Positions 25,267 to 34,865 are shown, numbered from the stretch's first letter. The stretch is 64,000 nt of DNA from an uncultured Mollicutes bacterium (GCA_900545015.1 UQXJ01000004.1:1-64000); one strand, 5' to 3'. Made by a program: numbers and translations. Notes: generated from the letters alone by a model not told the origin.

Positions 25267-28023
25267 TTATTCAACACTTTTAAGAGATTCAGACATTGAA
25301 ACTTTGTTGATTTTAAATGAGATAAATATATTTACAACTAGTGCTGTTAATACACTAATTATTATTGAATAAATGAAGGTCAAAGGATAAATCGTATATT
25401 GCCAACTTACAAGAGGGGTTTCGTTAGTACTTAAAACCATAATTTCCAATGGTAAGCCAATTGTTAAACCTAAAAGTGAACCAATTAAAGTTAAGAACAT
25501 AACTTCATAAACTAAACTTGCCCCAATTTCTCTTCTTGAAAAGCCTAAAACTTTTAAGGTAGCAATTTCTCTTAATCTTTCATTGAAATTTAAGATTGCT
25601 AAATTAATTAAAACAATAACAGCGAGTAAAATTGCAAAAATTTTGATAGTATTTGTCATTTCACTAATGCTTGTCATATATCCTTCAATACGTGCAATAT
25701 TTTCTTTATTAGTTAAAACGCTATAAATGGTTTTGCAGTTTTCAATAATTTCTTCTTTAACTGTATCAGCATTATATCCATCTTTTAATCCTATCCAAGC
25801 ATTTGTAGAGATATTAAATAAATCTGGATTTGTCTCCTTATACATAAAGACGCCATTAGTTGCAAAAGTAAAGAATATCGCTAAAATTTTATATTTATTT
25901 GAGGTTCCGTTTACTTCAAGAAGTACTTCATCACCTACTTTTACGCCTAGTTCTTTAGCTTTGCTCTCACTTAATGCAATTCCTTTTTTATTCCATGCAC
26001 CAGTTTCTAATTCTTTATCAAATTTAAAATATTTCGATTCTATATTTATATAATAGAAAGTAGATGTAATTGATTTTGTATCGCTCGTTACGCTTGCTGA
26101 AGATAAAGTGTATTCTTCAACATCATTTATACCTTCGATTTTTAATAATTCTTCACTTGCTTTGCCTTTTTCTACACCTGAATTAAGGTTAACTTTTACA
26201 TCACTTGTATAAAAATTTTTAAGTTCAACTGCAACACCTGAATCTAATGTATCATCAATTCCCATTCCACAAATTAATAAGCCTGTACAGCCCATGACAC
26301 CAATTACAACCATTATTGATTTGGTTAAATGGACTTTCATGTTTCTAAAAGCCATCATTACTGAGGCATTTTTAATTCTTGTTGTTCTGTTTTTTGCTTT
26401 AAATGAAGGAGTTTTAACTCTCATTGATTCAACAGTTGAGTAACCTAATTCATTTTTTATCAATAAATAGGTTAAAAGTGAAATTAAGCCAATTATTATA
26501 AGTAAAAGAATAAGAGAAACAAGCCAAGGAAAAGCAAAAGTCATTTTAGGTAAAGAATATAAAAGATCATATTTAATATTCATGACGTATGGGATAATAA
26601 TTGGACCTAAAATAAATCCAAGAAGCGCACCAATTAAAGCTATGAAATTTGTAAAAACTAAATAATAAGAAAGGATATTTCCTTTTGTTAATCCAAGTCC
26701 TTTAAGTGTTCCAATTTGAATTCTATCTTTTAAAATCATTTGTGAAATTGTTGTTAAAACAATTAATATTGCAACTATAAAAAATAAAACTGGGAATGCA
26801 TAAGTTAATTTTTTAGATTGCTCTACATCGTTTTGAACAGCAGCTACTGCAGGATAATTTTCTCTACCAAGAACAGCAATTAAGTTATTGACTTCTTTGC
26901 TTTTATAATAATTTTTAATTTCATTTTCTAATATTTCTTTATCAATTCGTGGTGAAGCTTTCATAACCATTTGATTGTAAAAATGATTAAAAAAGTCTTC
27001 TAAATCAGGGTTTTTCTTATTATTTATGGTATCGTCAATTTCGCCTGTTGTATAACTAACAAGTGTAGAAATAATTAAAGCAGCATTTTTATCATCAAGT
27101 GCTTTAATGAGGTAATCTAAAATATAAATTAAATATTCATTTTCTGTTTTAGTTTTATATGCTTCAAGTGATTTTTTTAAACCAACTGGCGTGAAATTAC
27201 TAGCAACATCAGCAATAATTTTTTTGATTAAAAGTCTTGATGATAATAAATAATGACTTGTTGAAAATTCAGAATTTGAAATGTTTTCTGGATGAGACAT
27301 TATTCCATTCACTTCAACACTTATCTTATATGAATCAGTATCAAAATAATTATCAACACCTGTTTTGATAATTTCTTGAACCATATCCATGTTATTTGCT
27401 AATAAATAATTTAATAGTTTTTTAGTTGTCTCACTTAATGTACTTTGCGTAATAATATTAGAAATAAATTTATTAAGTTCTTCTTTATTATCAACAACTT
27501 TATCAAGCATTTCTTTAATAAGTTTTGCATTAAATCCAAGCTCTAATTCATCGCCAAGTTTAAAAGTTTTTCCTGTGCTTTTTTCATAACGATTAATAAA
27601 TTGTTTATCAACATAAAAGAAATTATTTTCATTAACAATTCCTTTTTTAACATCATACGCTTTATTAATTGTAGGAATTTTATCATAAATTAACCCAGTT
27701 GCTCCCCATGAACCAACATTTGTTGGCATATAAAATCTTGTTTCAACTTCTCCCTCGTCTCCAAGTAAATTTGAAACAAATTTTAAGTCTTTATCCATTG
27801 TTTCTTTATCATTTAAATCAGGAGTAAAAGTTAACCATTCATCACTTACATTAGTTGAAACAAAAACATCATTAACTCTACTTGAAAAGCTCTTTGAATT
27901 AGCTTCTAATCCAACAAAAAGAGTAACAGAAATTCCAATTATAAAAATAATGGAAATAAACTGTTTAAAGTTCTTTCTTAAATCATAAAATCCTTTTTTT
28001 AATAGCACAAAAAATAAGCGCAT
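25267..28023 (-). CDS. ABC transporter permease with two FtsX domains
   Basis: A 918-aa membrane protein. There is one span near residue 20, then a large extracellular region (about 45-405). Next comes an FtsX block of three spans (about 405-525), another span near 570, a second extracellular region, and a final FtsX block (about 790-910). This doubled FtsX layout is common in Gram-positive MacB-like exporters that work with a separate ATPase. The ATPase gene lies immediately upstream (1-nt gap). Substrate unknown. Confidence 0.86.
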   Translation of the reverse strand: MRLFFVLLKKGFYDLRKNFKQFISIIFIIGISVTLFVGLEANSKSFSSRVNDVFVSTNVSDEWLTFTPDLNDKETMDKDLKFVSNLLGDEGEVETRFYMPTNVGSWGATGLIYDKIPTINKAYDVKKGIVNENNFFYVDKQFINRYEKSTGKTFKLGDELELGFNAKLIKEMLDKVVDNKEELNKFISNIITQSTLSETTKKLLNYLLANNMDMVQEIIKTGVDNYFDTDSYKISVEVNGIMSHPENISNSEFSTSHYLLSSRLLIKKIIADVASNFTPVGLKKSLEAYKTKTENEYLIYILDYLIKALDDKNAALIISTLVSYTTGEIDDTINNKKNPDLEDFFNHFYNQMVMKASPRIDKEILENEIKNYYKSKEVNNLIAVLGRENYPAVAAVQNDVEQSKKLTYAFPVLFFIVAILIVLTTISQMILKDRIQIGTLKGLGLTKGNILSYYLVFTNFIALIGALLGFILGPIIIPYVMNIKYDLLYSLPKMTFAFPWLVSLILLLIIIGLISLLTYLLIKNELGYSTVESMRVKTPSFKAKNRTTRIKNASVMMAFRNMKVHLTKSIMVVIGVMGCTGLLICGMGIDDTLDSGVAVELKNFYTSDVKVNLNSGVEKGKASEELLKIEGINDVEEYTLSSASVTSDTKSITSTFYYINIESKYFKFDKELETGAWNKKGIALSESKAKELGVKVGDEVLLEVNGTSNKYKILAIFFTFATNGVFMYKETNPDLFNISTNAWIGLKDGYNADTVKEEIIENCKTIYSVLTNKENIARIEGYMTSISEMTNTIKIFAILLAVIVLINLAILNFNERLREIATLKVLGFSRREIGASLVYEVMFLTLIGSLLGLTIGLPLEIMVLSTNETPLVSWQYTIYPLTFIYSIIISVLTALVVNIFISFKINKVSMSESLKSVE

Positions 28024-28024
28024 A

Positions 28025-28744
28025 TTACCAGACGATATCCTTTACCTTTCCTGGATTTGTGACTAAATAATTATGGATAACTTTTCCATCTTGTATTTGA
28101 ATAATTCTATCTGCAATTACTGTTAATGCTTTGTTATGTGTAACAATAATAGTTGTTTTATTTTCTTTTTTACAAACATCATAAAGAAGTTGAATAATTT
28201 GCGCACCAGTTTTTGAATCTAAAGCACCTGTTGGTTCATCACAAAGCAAAATTGTAGGATTTTTAACAAGAGCTCTTGCGATTGCGACTCTTTGTTGCTC
28301 TCCTCCGCTTAATTGAGAAGGAAAATTGTTCATTCTATCTTTTAAGCCAACAAGCTCTAACATTCTTTTTACATCAAAATGTTTATCAACTAATGAACTT
28401 GCAATATTTACATTTTCATATGCTGTTAATGATGGAATTAAATTATAGAATTGAAAAACGAAACCGATTTCACTTCTTCTAAATTTTGAAAGTTTAGTTT
28501 CATTCATTTGAGTAATGTTTTGCCCATTTAAAGTGTAAGTTCCACTAGTTGGTCGATCCATTCCACCAATAATATTTAATAAAGTTGATTTACCTGCGCC
28601 ACTTGGGCCAAGAATAAAAACAAGTTCACCTTTTTTTATATTAAAAGTTGCATCTTTTAACGCTACAATTTGAGCTTCATGCTTTTTTTCGTTTCCGTAA
28701 ATCTTGCTGATTTTATCAAAGGTTAATTCGATTTTATCTTCCAT
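28025..28744 (-). CDS. ABC transporter ATP-binding protein (LolD/MacB type)
   Basis: A 239-aa ATPase with Walker A GPSGAGKST near residue 40, signature LSGGEQQR near 145, and Walker B ILLCDEPTGALD near 165. It pairs with the FtsX-type permease directly downstream. The frame opens at 28771, but AGAGGT at 28756-28751 best serves the ATG at 28744. The ribosome binding site overlaps the stop of the cardiolipin synthase gene, so cls-ATPase-permease is probably one operon. Confidence 0.88.
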   Translation of the reverse strand: MEDKIELTFDKISKIYGNEKKHEAQIVALKDATFNIKKGELVFILGPSGAGKSTLLNIIGGMDRPTSGTYTLNGQNITQMNETKLSKFRRSEIGFVFQFYNLIPSLTAYENVNIASSLVDKHFDVKRMLELVGLKDRMNNFPSQLSGGEQQRVAIARALVKNPTILLCDEPTGALDSKTGAQIIQLLYDVCKKENKTTIIVTHNKALTVIADRIIQIQDGKVIHNYLVTNPGKVKDIVW

Positions 28745-28754
28745 ATTCATACCT

Positions 28755-30347
28755 CTATAATAATGGCGCAATTATTCTTAGAAAAGCCCGCTTTATTTTC
28801 TTATATAAATTGATATTTAAATAATCAGTTGAACTTATTGAAAGTCCTTCATCGCACATATTTATTAAATCAATTTTAATATCATTAATTTTTGAATTAT
28901 CAGCTAAGAAAACACAATTTTCAAAGTGCAAATAGAAACTTCTAAAATCCAAATTAGCAGTTCCTGTAATTGCTCTTTTATCATCACTCACAATAATTTT
29001 TGCGTGATTAAATCCTGGTAAATATTCATAAATTTTAACGCCGGCAATTAAAAGTGGTGCATAGTAACTTCTTGTGACACTATAAACCATCTTTTTATCT
29101 GGGATTCCAGGAGTAACAATTCTTACATCAACTCCAGATTTAGCAGCAGTTTCAAGTGCAGTCATAATTTCGCTATCTGGGATTAAATAAGGAGTAGAAA
29201 TATAAACATATTTTTGAGCTTTTTGAATGATAGTTAAGAAGGCATCACGAGCTCCATTTTCTCCATCAAATGGTACTTCTCCAAATGGTTGAACATAGCC
29301 ATCATTATCTAAATTAAAATCTACTAAGTCTTTATTTTTTTCAAATTGATAATTCTTTGGTTCATCATCAAACTTTCTACTCTCATAAAGCATCCAGTTT
29401 GAAAGGAAAATATTACTAAGTCCGCTAACTGCTTCTCCTTTTAGCATAATGATGTTATCGCGCCACACACCAAAACGTCTTACTTTATTTATATATTCAT
29501 CAGCAATATTGCATCCACCAGTAAAGCCAACAATTCCATCGATAACTAAGATTTTTCTATGGTCACGACTATTTTGTCTAATATCAACGGTTGGTCTAAT
29601 TCTATTAAATGGGAAACACTTTATTCCGTTTTTTCTTACTTCCTTGAAGAAGTATGTGTCCATTTTAGCAACACTGCCAAAATCATCATAAATCATACGA
29701 ACATCCACACCTTCTTTAGCTTTTTCTTTTAAAACTTCATAAATTGAATCAAAAAATTCACCACTTTCGATAATAAAATATTCAAAAAAGATGAATCTTT
29801 TTGCTTTTTTGAGTTCTTCTATCATCTTTGGGAAACCATATTGCCCATAATTAAAATATTCAACATTTGTATTTTGATAAAGACTAGCAAATGACCATCT
29901 TTCAATTTTTTTAGCAATATTATACGAATCAGGATCGATCGATTTTAATGAAGACAATTGTTGTTTAGAATCAGTTTGACCAGTTATTAATAAACGATTA
30001 ATAACATTGTATCTTCTTTTCTTTTTAGATTTAGTTGTAATTTTTTGAGCAAATAACAAATATAAAATTGCTCCAGCAAAAGGAAGACAAAGCAAAATTG
30101 TTAGCCAAGAAACTTTAAAGTCAACTTGAACAGATGAATTTGCAATAAAGATACCACAAACAAAATCCAATACAAAAAGAACAATGACAGGAATAACAAA
30201 ATATACTCGAGCCGATTCGTATAGCATGAAGAGCAATAAAGCAGCTATAATCGCTATCGTTCCTAGTAAAAATGCTAATGCTGAAATAATAAATCTAATG
30301 TGAAAATTCTTTTTCTTTTTTCTTAAAACTTTTGCTTTTTTCGACAT
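28755..30347 (-). CDS. cls: Cardiolipin synthase
   Basis: A 530-aa membrane phospholipase D-family enzyme that condenses two phosphatidylglycerols to cardiolipin. A basic N-terminus precedes two to three membrane spans (about residues 20-115). Two HKD catalytic motifs follow: HRKILVIDG near residue 265 and HAKIIVSDD near residue 445. The ATG at 30347 is preferred because TATAAT (30359-30354) places the transcription start on it. The frame is open 13 codons further, but that would run through the -10 box. No Shine-Dalgarno sequence is seen. Confidence 0.9.
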   Translation of the reverse strand: MSKKAKVLRKKKKNFHIRFIISALAFLLGTIAIIAALLLFMLYESARVYFVIPVIVLFVLDFVCGIFIANSSVQVDFKVSWLTILLCLPFAGAILYLLFAQKITTKSKKKRRYNVINRLLITGQTDSKQQLSSLKSIDPDSYNIAKKIERWSFASLYQNTNVEYFNYGQYGFPKMIEELKKAKRFIFFEYFIIESGEFFDSIYEVLKEKAKEGVDVRMIYDDFGSVAKMDTYFFKEVRKNGIKCFPFNRIRPTVDIRQNSRDHRKILVIDGIVGFTGGCNIADEYINKVRRFGVWRDNIIMLKGEAVSGLSNIFLSNWMLYESRKFDDEPKNYQFEKNKDLVDFNLDNDGYVQPFGEVPFDGENGARDAFLTIIQKAQKYVYISTPYLIPDSEIMTALETAAKSGVDVRIVTPGIPDKKMVYSVTRSYYAPLLIAGVKIYEYLPGFNHAKIIVSDDKRAITGTANLDFRSFYLHFENCVFLADNSKINDIKIDLINMCDEGLSISSTDYLNINLYKKIKRAFLRIIAPLL

Positions 30348-30353
30348 ACATAA

Positions 30354-30359
30354 ATTATA
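30354..30359 (-). promoter_or_regulatory. -10 box of cls, leaderless start
   Basis: A perfect TATAAT on the minus strand, 6 nt before the ATG at 30347. The predicted transcription start falls exactly on the A of the ATG. The -35 region is weak. Confidence 0.6.
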
Positions 30360-30456
30360 CAAATAATGTTTCTTTTTTAACACCAATAAACATTAAAAAA
30401 GATAGATTTTTCTTTTCTATCTTTTCTAAAATAATTGCTAAAATCCATACTGTGAT

Positions 30457-30517
30457 ATATGGAAATCACTAACAAAAGTGCATGAAAATTTTATTTTTCA
30501 CCAAATGTAGGGGTTTT
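30457..30517 (-). repeat. Short dispersed repeat, copy 2
   Basis: ATATGGAAATCACTAAC (30457-30473), followed by AAAAGTGCATG, and AAATGTAGGGGTTTT (30503-30517) recur from 635-703. The second block is inverted relative to the first. It covers the last codons of the HAD gene, so the C-terminus of that protein (KTPTFGEK) is encoded by repeat sequence. Confidence 0.45.
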
Positions 30518-31153
30518 TAACATCTCCAAAAACTCTTTATGAGATGAAACTTTTTTAGAATCAACTTCGTTTAATAAATTTAAGCTATTATGACCACCTG
30601 AAAATAGAACTGGTGTGAAACCTAATTTTGTAGATACTTCATAGTCATGAAGTGTGTCTCCTAACATTATGCATTCACTAGGATCAATCTTATTTTTTTC
30701 AATAAACATTCTTCCATAATCGAGTTTACTAATTCCAGAAATATTATCAGTTCCGATGTAGCCGTTAATATTATCAAGAATGCCATAATACTTAAGTTGA
30801 GCTTCTAGCATTTTGCTTTCTGTAGCACTATAAACAAAAGTTTTATATCCTAATTTTCTAATTTCTTTTAGCATTTCTAAAACGCCAGGAAATAATGCGC
30901 TTTCGGTTTTTTCACGTTTATTGTATTCATTTGTGAAGTATGTGCAAATTGATGGATAATCAATTTCCTTAAAAGTAAAACCGATAATTTTATAATAATT
31001 TTCGATTGGAAATGAAAAATGATCTAAATAAAATTCTTTGCTTATCTTTTTATGACCACATTTTTCTAATAATTCATTTTCAATGTCAAAACATAAATCA
31101 GTATCATCCAATAATGTTCCATTGAAATCAAAAAATACATATTTATATTTCAT
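30491..31153 (-). CDS. HAD-superfamily hydrolase (subfamily IA)
   Basis: A 220-aa phosphatase-like protein. Motif I is FFDFNGTLLDD near residue 8, where the usual DxDGT reads DFNGT, so the second aspartate (general acid) is Asn. Motif II is VYSATESK near 108, and motif IV is MLGDTLHDYE near 162. The D-to-N change occurs in several HAD groups that are phosphonatase-like or altered in chemistry. Its start shares a base with the stop of the upstream aminopeptidase-like gene. The 3' end overlaps a dispersed repeat. Confidence 0.78.
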   Translation of the reverse strand: MKYKYVFFDFNGTLLDDTDLCFDIENELLEKCGHKKISKEFYLDHFSFPIENYYKIIGFTFKEIDYPSICTYFTNEYNKREKTESALFPGVLEMLKEIRKLGYKTFVYSATESKMLEAQLKYYGILDNINGYIGTDNISGISKLDYGRMFIEKNKIDPSECIMLGDTLHDYEVSTKLGFTPVLFSGGHNSLNLLNEVDSKKVSSHKEFLEMLKTPTFGEK

Positions 31154-32415
31154 TATCTTGAACCCATTGCCTTTTCAATATCATCAATTTCTTTAATTAT
31201 TGAATTTGAAACACAGTAACTTCCATCATCAGTAACTAAAACAACATCCTTAATTCTAATACCTAATTCTTTTTCTTTTATATAAACAGCAGGTTGAACT
31301 AAAAGAACACTACCAGAAGTTAAAGGTGCATTAGGATCAATTGGTTCAGGATTATCAAGACCAATATGAGCTACTGCAGGATGATAGAAATATTTTTTTA
31401 TTTCACTTTCGTTATTGATAATTCCTAAATTAACAAGGCCTTCTGCAAGGTTTTTAATTGCAATTTTGTTTAAATCAGTTAAATTTATACCTGGATGAAT
31501 CATAGAAATTAACATTTTATTAACGTTTAAAACTAATTTATAAATTTCAATATTGCTATCATCAAATGACTTTCCAACCGGGAAAGTTCTTGTAATAGAA
31601 GCTGAATATTCATTACTTTTTGTTTCACATTCAATCATAACTAAATCGTTATTTTTAATTTTTCTATTAAGTTCTTTATATCCTAAAGAACATGAATTTA
31701 CACCCGAAGAAACAATTGTTTTTCTATCAATTTGAGCATTTGAATAGTCTTTAACTGTATAATCAAATAAGCTTGCAAGTTGATATTCGTAAACTTCACT
31801 TCTTATCCTTTTTAAAACAGCTTTAATACCAATGTTTATATCACTGATAGCATTTTTAATTTCTACAATTTCACCATTACTTTTTGTTTGTCTTAAAGCA
31901 ACAATTTGTGGATAAATATCGTAAAATTCAAGCCATGGATAATTTAATGAAAGAGACATTTTTACATTCTCTGTTGTATTAAAATCTTCAAGAATATTTT
32001 CTTTTTCAAGATCTAAATAAACATATTTAATTCTTTCAAGTGCGCTCTTTTTCTTTTGTAGTAAAAGATCTAATTCACTATTAAACATATTTAGACTTAA
32101 AACATTATTAATACCACTAGCTTCTTTTGCTTCTTCTAAAGTGAGTCTTTTTCCAACCCATTTTTCTAAATTTGGATCATTTTCATTAATAAATAGACAT
32201 TCTGATACAATTCCATCTTGTTTTGAAATTAACAAGATTGAGCCTTCTTGAGAAATATTAGTTAAATAATAAAAATTAGAATTTACTCTAAAATCGTAAT
32301 ATTGATATGCGCTTTTCTTTATACTGACTCCAGCATAAAGAATCACGATTGAATCGTTTTGAAGTGTTTCAAATAATTTGTCTCTTCTTAAAGCACATTC
32401 TTTTCCGTCTATCAT
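31153..32415 (-). CDS. M24 family aminopeptidase P homologue lacking metal ligands
   Basis: A 420-aa protein with the creatinase N-terminal domain (about residues 1-130) and pita-bread M24 domain (about 180-410). By alignment to E. coli PepP, the five metal ligands D, D, H, E, E become E262, S273, H350, Q374 and K389, so only the histidine is kept. The surrounding framework (ITRTFPV, AHIGLDNPE, QPAVYI, GIRIKD) is otherwise well conserved. It is therefore probably not an active Xaa-Pro aminopeptidase and may act as a binding protein. AGGTAA precedes the ATG. It is co-transcribed with the HAD gene downstream. Confidence 0.82.
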   Translation of the reverse strand: MIDGKECALRRDKLFETLQNDSIVILYAGVSIKKSAYQYYDFRVNSNFYYLTNISQEGSILLISKQDGIVSECLFINENDPNLEKWVGKRLTLEEAKEASGINNVLSLNMFNSELDLLLQKKKSALERIKYVYLDLEKENILEDFNTTENVKMSLSLNYPWLEFYDIYPQIVALRQTKSNGEIVEIKNAISDINIGIKAVLKRIRSEVYEYQLASLFDYTVKDYSNAQIDRKTIVSSGVNSCSLGYKELNRKIKNNDLVMIECETKSNEYSASITRTFPVGKSFDDSNIEIYKLVLNVNKMLISMIHPGINLTDLNKIAIKNLAEGLVNLGIINNESEIKKYFYHPAVAHIGLDNPEPIDPNAPLTSGSVLLVQPAVYIKEKELGIRIKDVVLVTDDGSYCVSNSIIKEIDDIEKAMGSR

Positions 32416-32424
32416 AAAAATTAC

Positions 32425-33333
32425 CTAATCTAAGATTGCATTAATTGCAGGTAAGATTTCATCCATTTGGACATCTTCAATTTTACCAGCATCAATTAAT
32501 TCACTAGTTCCTTCTTTAATTGGAAGTCTACAAAGTGGAGTTAAGCCAGTTTCTTTTGCTAGTAAATCTAATTTACTCTTGCCATAAATTTCAATTTTCT
32601 TTCCACAATCAGGGCATAAAACGTATGACATATTTTCAACTAATCCAAGGATAGGAATATTCATCATTTTAGCCATATTTATAGCTTTTTTAACAATTAA
32701 AGAAACTAAATCTTGTGGAGAAGTAACAACAATAATTCCATCAAGTGGTAATGATTGGAAAGTAGTTAAAGTTACATCACCTGTTCCTGGTGGCATATCG
32801 ATAAGTAAAACTTCTAATTCACCCCAATTAACATCTGTATAAAATTGTTTTAGTAAACTTGAAATTAAACCTCCTCTCCAAATAATTGGATCATCTTCGT
32901 TTTCAAGCATCATATTTGATGAAATTACTTTAATTCCACTTCTAGTCATTGCAGGAACAATTAATTTATTTTCATCACCATATGCAGCTTCATGAATATT
33001 GAAGCCTTTTGGAATTGATGGACCAACGATATCTCCATCTAAAACACCAACTTTTAATCCTTTTTTATTGAGGTAACTAGCAAGTAAAGATGTAACAAAT
33101 GTTTTTCCAACACCACCTTTTCCACTAACAACACCAATTATTTTTTTAATTTTTGTAAATTGATTTGGTTTACATTTTTGTATTCCTGAACCATGTTCAC
33201 AGTTTCCACTGCAGTGATCGCAATCACCACTACAATGTTCGCTAGAATTTTCTGAGCAATTTTCACAGTTTCCATCACAATTTCCAGAACAATTTCCTGA
33301 AGAATTATGATCATCATGCATAACTTTTATCAT
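32425..33333 (-). CDS. Mrp/NBP35 family Fe-S carrier ATPase with Cys-rich N-terminus
   Basis: A 302-aa P-loop ATPase of the Mrp/ApbC group, which binds and transfers Fe-S clusters. The deviant Walker A SGKGGVGKT is at about residues 70-78, and the bridging-cluster CPDC motif is near residue 235. The first 54 residues hold nine cysteines and five histidines in SGNC/CSGDC-like repeats, longer than the short Cys-rich leader seen in clostridial relatives, and may bind metal. An AAGGAGGT ribosome binding site precedes the ATG, which overlaps the yigZ stop. Confidence 0.88.
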   Translation of the reverse strand: MIKVMHDDHNSSGNCSGNCDGNCENCSENSSEHCSGDCDHCSGNCEHGSGIQKCKPNQFTKIKKIIGVVSGKGGVGKTFVTSLLASYLNKKGLKVGVLDGDIVGPSIPKGFNIHEAAYGDENKLIVPAMTRSGIKVISSNMMLENEDDPIIWRGGLISSLLKQFYTDVNWGELEVLLIDMPPGTGDVTLTTFQSLPLDGIIVVTSPQDLVSLIVKKAINMAKMMNIPILGLVENMSYVLCPDCGKKIEIYGKSKLDLLAKETGLTPLCRLPIKEGTSELIDAGKIEDVQMDEILPAINAILD

Positions 33334-33941
33334 TCTTTTACCTCCTTATAACAATAATCTATACAAGCAACAATTTTTACTTTTTTATCAAATAAAGATT
33401 CAATATCAATGTTTGAATCACTAGGTAATAAAAAATCCATTGTTATTTTATCATTAAAATATGTGTTTATGATTTTAAAATGACTTTTTTCTAGAAAACT
33501 TTTAAATAAGTTGTAGTTTTCAATATCTAAACACACTCTAACCTTTTTACATTCAACTAAATTGCAAATTTTTGCACCTTTTGTTGCATCTGCTGCACAT
33601 TTAGAATATGTTCTTAAAAGTCTTCCGCTTCCTAAAAGCGTTCCACCAAAATATCTAACAACAATTAAAACTACATTTGTTAAATTTGCATAATTTAATG
33701 CTGATAAAATTGGCTTCCCAGCTGTTCCACTAGGTTCACCATCATCACTAATTTTTTCTAAATCATCTATTTTATAAGCGTAACAATAATGTCTTGCTTT
33801 AGGATATTCCTTTTTTACATCAATAATTATGCTTTCAGCTTCTTCTTTTGTATTGCAAGGAATCAAAATTCCATAAAATTTACTTTTTTCTACCTCTAGG
33901 TATGCGACATATTTCTCTTGTATCGTACTTTTCTTTAACAT
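33330..33941 (-). CDS. YigZ/IMPACT family protein
   Basis: A 203-aa UPF0029 protein. The N-terminal IMPACT domain (about residues 1-115) carries ARHYCYAYKI, then SDDGEPSGTAGKPIL and VVRYFGGTLLGSGRL, all diagnostic. A short C-terminal ferredoxin-like domain follows. Relatives bind RNA or ribosomes; the biochemical role is unsettled. It is the first gene of the leftward yigZ-mrp-aminopeptidase-like-HAD unit. The promoter shares its -10 with the divergent CPBP gene, and there is no Shine-Dalgarno sequence. Confidence 0.9.
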   Translation of the reverse strand: MLKKSTIQEKYVAYLEVEKSKFYGILIPCNTKEEAESIIIDVKKEYPKARHYCYAYKIDDLEKISDDGEPSGTAGKPILSALNYANLTNVVLIVVRYFGGTLLGSGRLLRTYSKCAADATKGAKICNLVECKKVRVCLDIENYNLFKSFLEKSHFKIINTYFNDKITMDFLLPSDSNIDIESLFDKKVKIVACIDYCYKEVKE

Positions 33942-33964
33942 AAATACTTTTTTAATTATATAAT
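33935..33964. promoter_or_regulatory. Bidirectional promoter with a palindromic shared -10
   Basis: ATTATATAAT (33955-33964) is a perfect palindrome holding TATAAT on the + strand (33959-33964) and on the - strand (33960-33955). For the + direction, TTAACA (33935-33940) lies 18 nt upstream. The ATG at 33974 is 9 nt after the -10 (leaderless) and the leftward ATG at 33941 is 13 nt after. Only one direction can be occupied at a time. Confidence 0.65.
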
Positions 33965-33973
33965 AATTAAGAT

Positions 33974-34864
33974 ATGAAAGAAAAAGTTAAATGCAAAAAG
34001 TGTGGTTTACTCATCGATAAAGACTCTAATTTTTGTCCTTATTGTGGTTATGACCAAACAAAAGAAGAAAAAACAACAATTGATGTAAATCCTTCAGACA
34101 TAATTGATGCTAACGGAAACGCAGCACAACTTAAACGTGCTCGTTTCACTGATTTTAAAAGTCAAGCCTTAGATTTAAATTGGGTTAAATCCTTGATATT
34201 TTTCCTCTTTGGATTTTTAGGCCTAAAATTAATTGCTTATCTTCTTCAAATCATCGCAGTTGTATCATCAAATTGGTATTTTTTAGCAAGTGGAGCTGCT
34301 AGTTCTGCTATAAACTTTTCTTGCTACATCATGCTATTTGGTGGATTTTTAATCTTTGCAGGAAAAGATATAACTAAATTCTTTAAAGATTTTAAAGAAA
34401 ATAAAACGCTTCTTTATGGTCTTGGTTTTGGATTTTTATTAATGATTGCAAGTAGCACTGTTTCTTCATTAATGAACTTAATTAGAGATAGCGGAGTCAA
34501 TGATAACGAAGCTGCAATTGATTCAATCACTACTTCATTTCCGCTCTTATCTTTAATAATTTTTGGAATTTTAGGTCCAATTTGTGAAGAATTTACTTAT
34601 AGATTAGGTTTATTTACATTGCTTAAATGTTGGAATAGAGTTGCTGCCTATTTCTTAACAGCTGTCATTTTTGGCTTTATTCACTTTAATTTTTTAAGTG
34701 GAGATATCGTTGGAGAATTAATTAATATTCCATCTTATATTGTTGCTGGTGTTTTACTTTGTTACTTCTATGACTATAAAGGAATTGGGGCTTCAATGAT
34801 TGCTCATATTACAAATAACTTTATTGCAATTGGATTACAAATTTTACTTTCATTACTTAACTAA
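33974..34864 (+). CDS. Zinc-ribbon CPBP family intramembrane metalloprotease
   Basis: A 296-aa membrane protein. An N-terminal zinc ribbon (CKKCG...CPYCG, about residues 7-24) precedes a polytopic CPBP/Abi domain (about 75-295). The three family motifs are EEFTYR near residue 200, FGFIH near 230 and HITNN near 277; these carry the Glu, His and Asn residues of the active site. Rce1-like proteases of this family act in bacteriocin self-immunity or peptide processing. The start is probably leaderless. TraX and trxA follow closely. Confidence 0.85.
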   Translation: MKEKVKCKKCGLLIDKDSNFCPYCGYDQTKEEKTTIDVNPSDIIDANGNAAQLKRARFTDFKSQALDLNWVKSLIFFLFGFLGLKLIAYLLQIIAVVSSNWYFLASGAASSAINFSCYIMLFGGFLIFAGKDITKFFKDFKENKTLLYGLGFGFLLMIASSTVSSLMNLIRDSGVNDNEAAIDSITTSFPLLSLIIFGILGPICEEFTYRLGLFTLLKCWNRVAAYFLTAVIFGFIHFNFLSGDIVGELINIPSYIVAGVLLCYFYDYKGIGASMIAHITNNFIAIGLQILLSLLN

Positions 34865-34865
34865 T

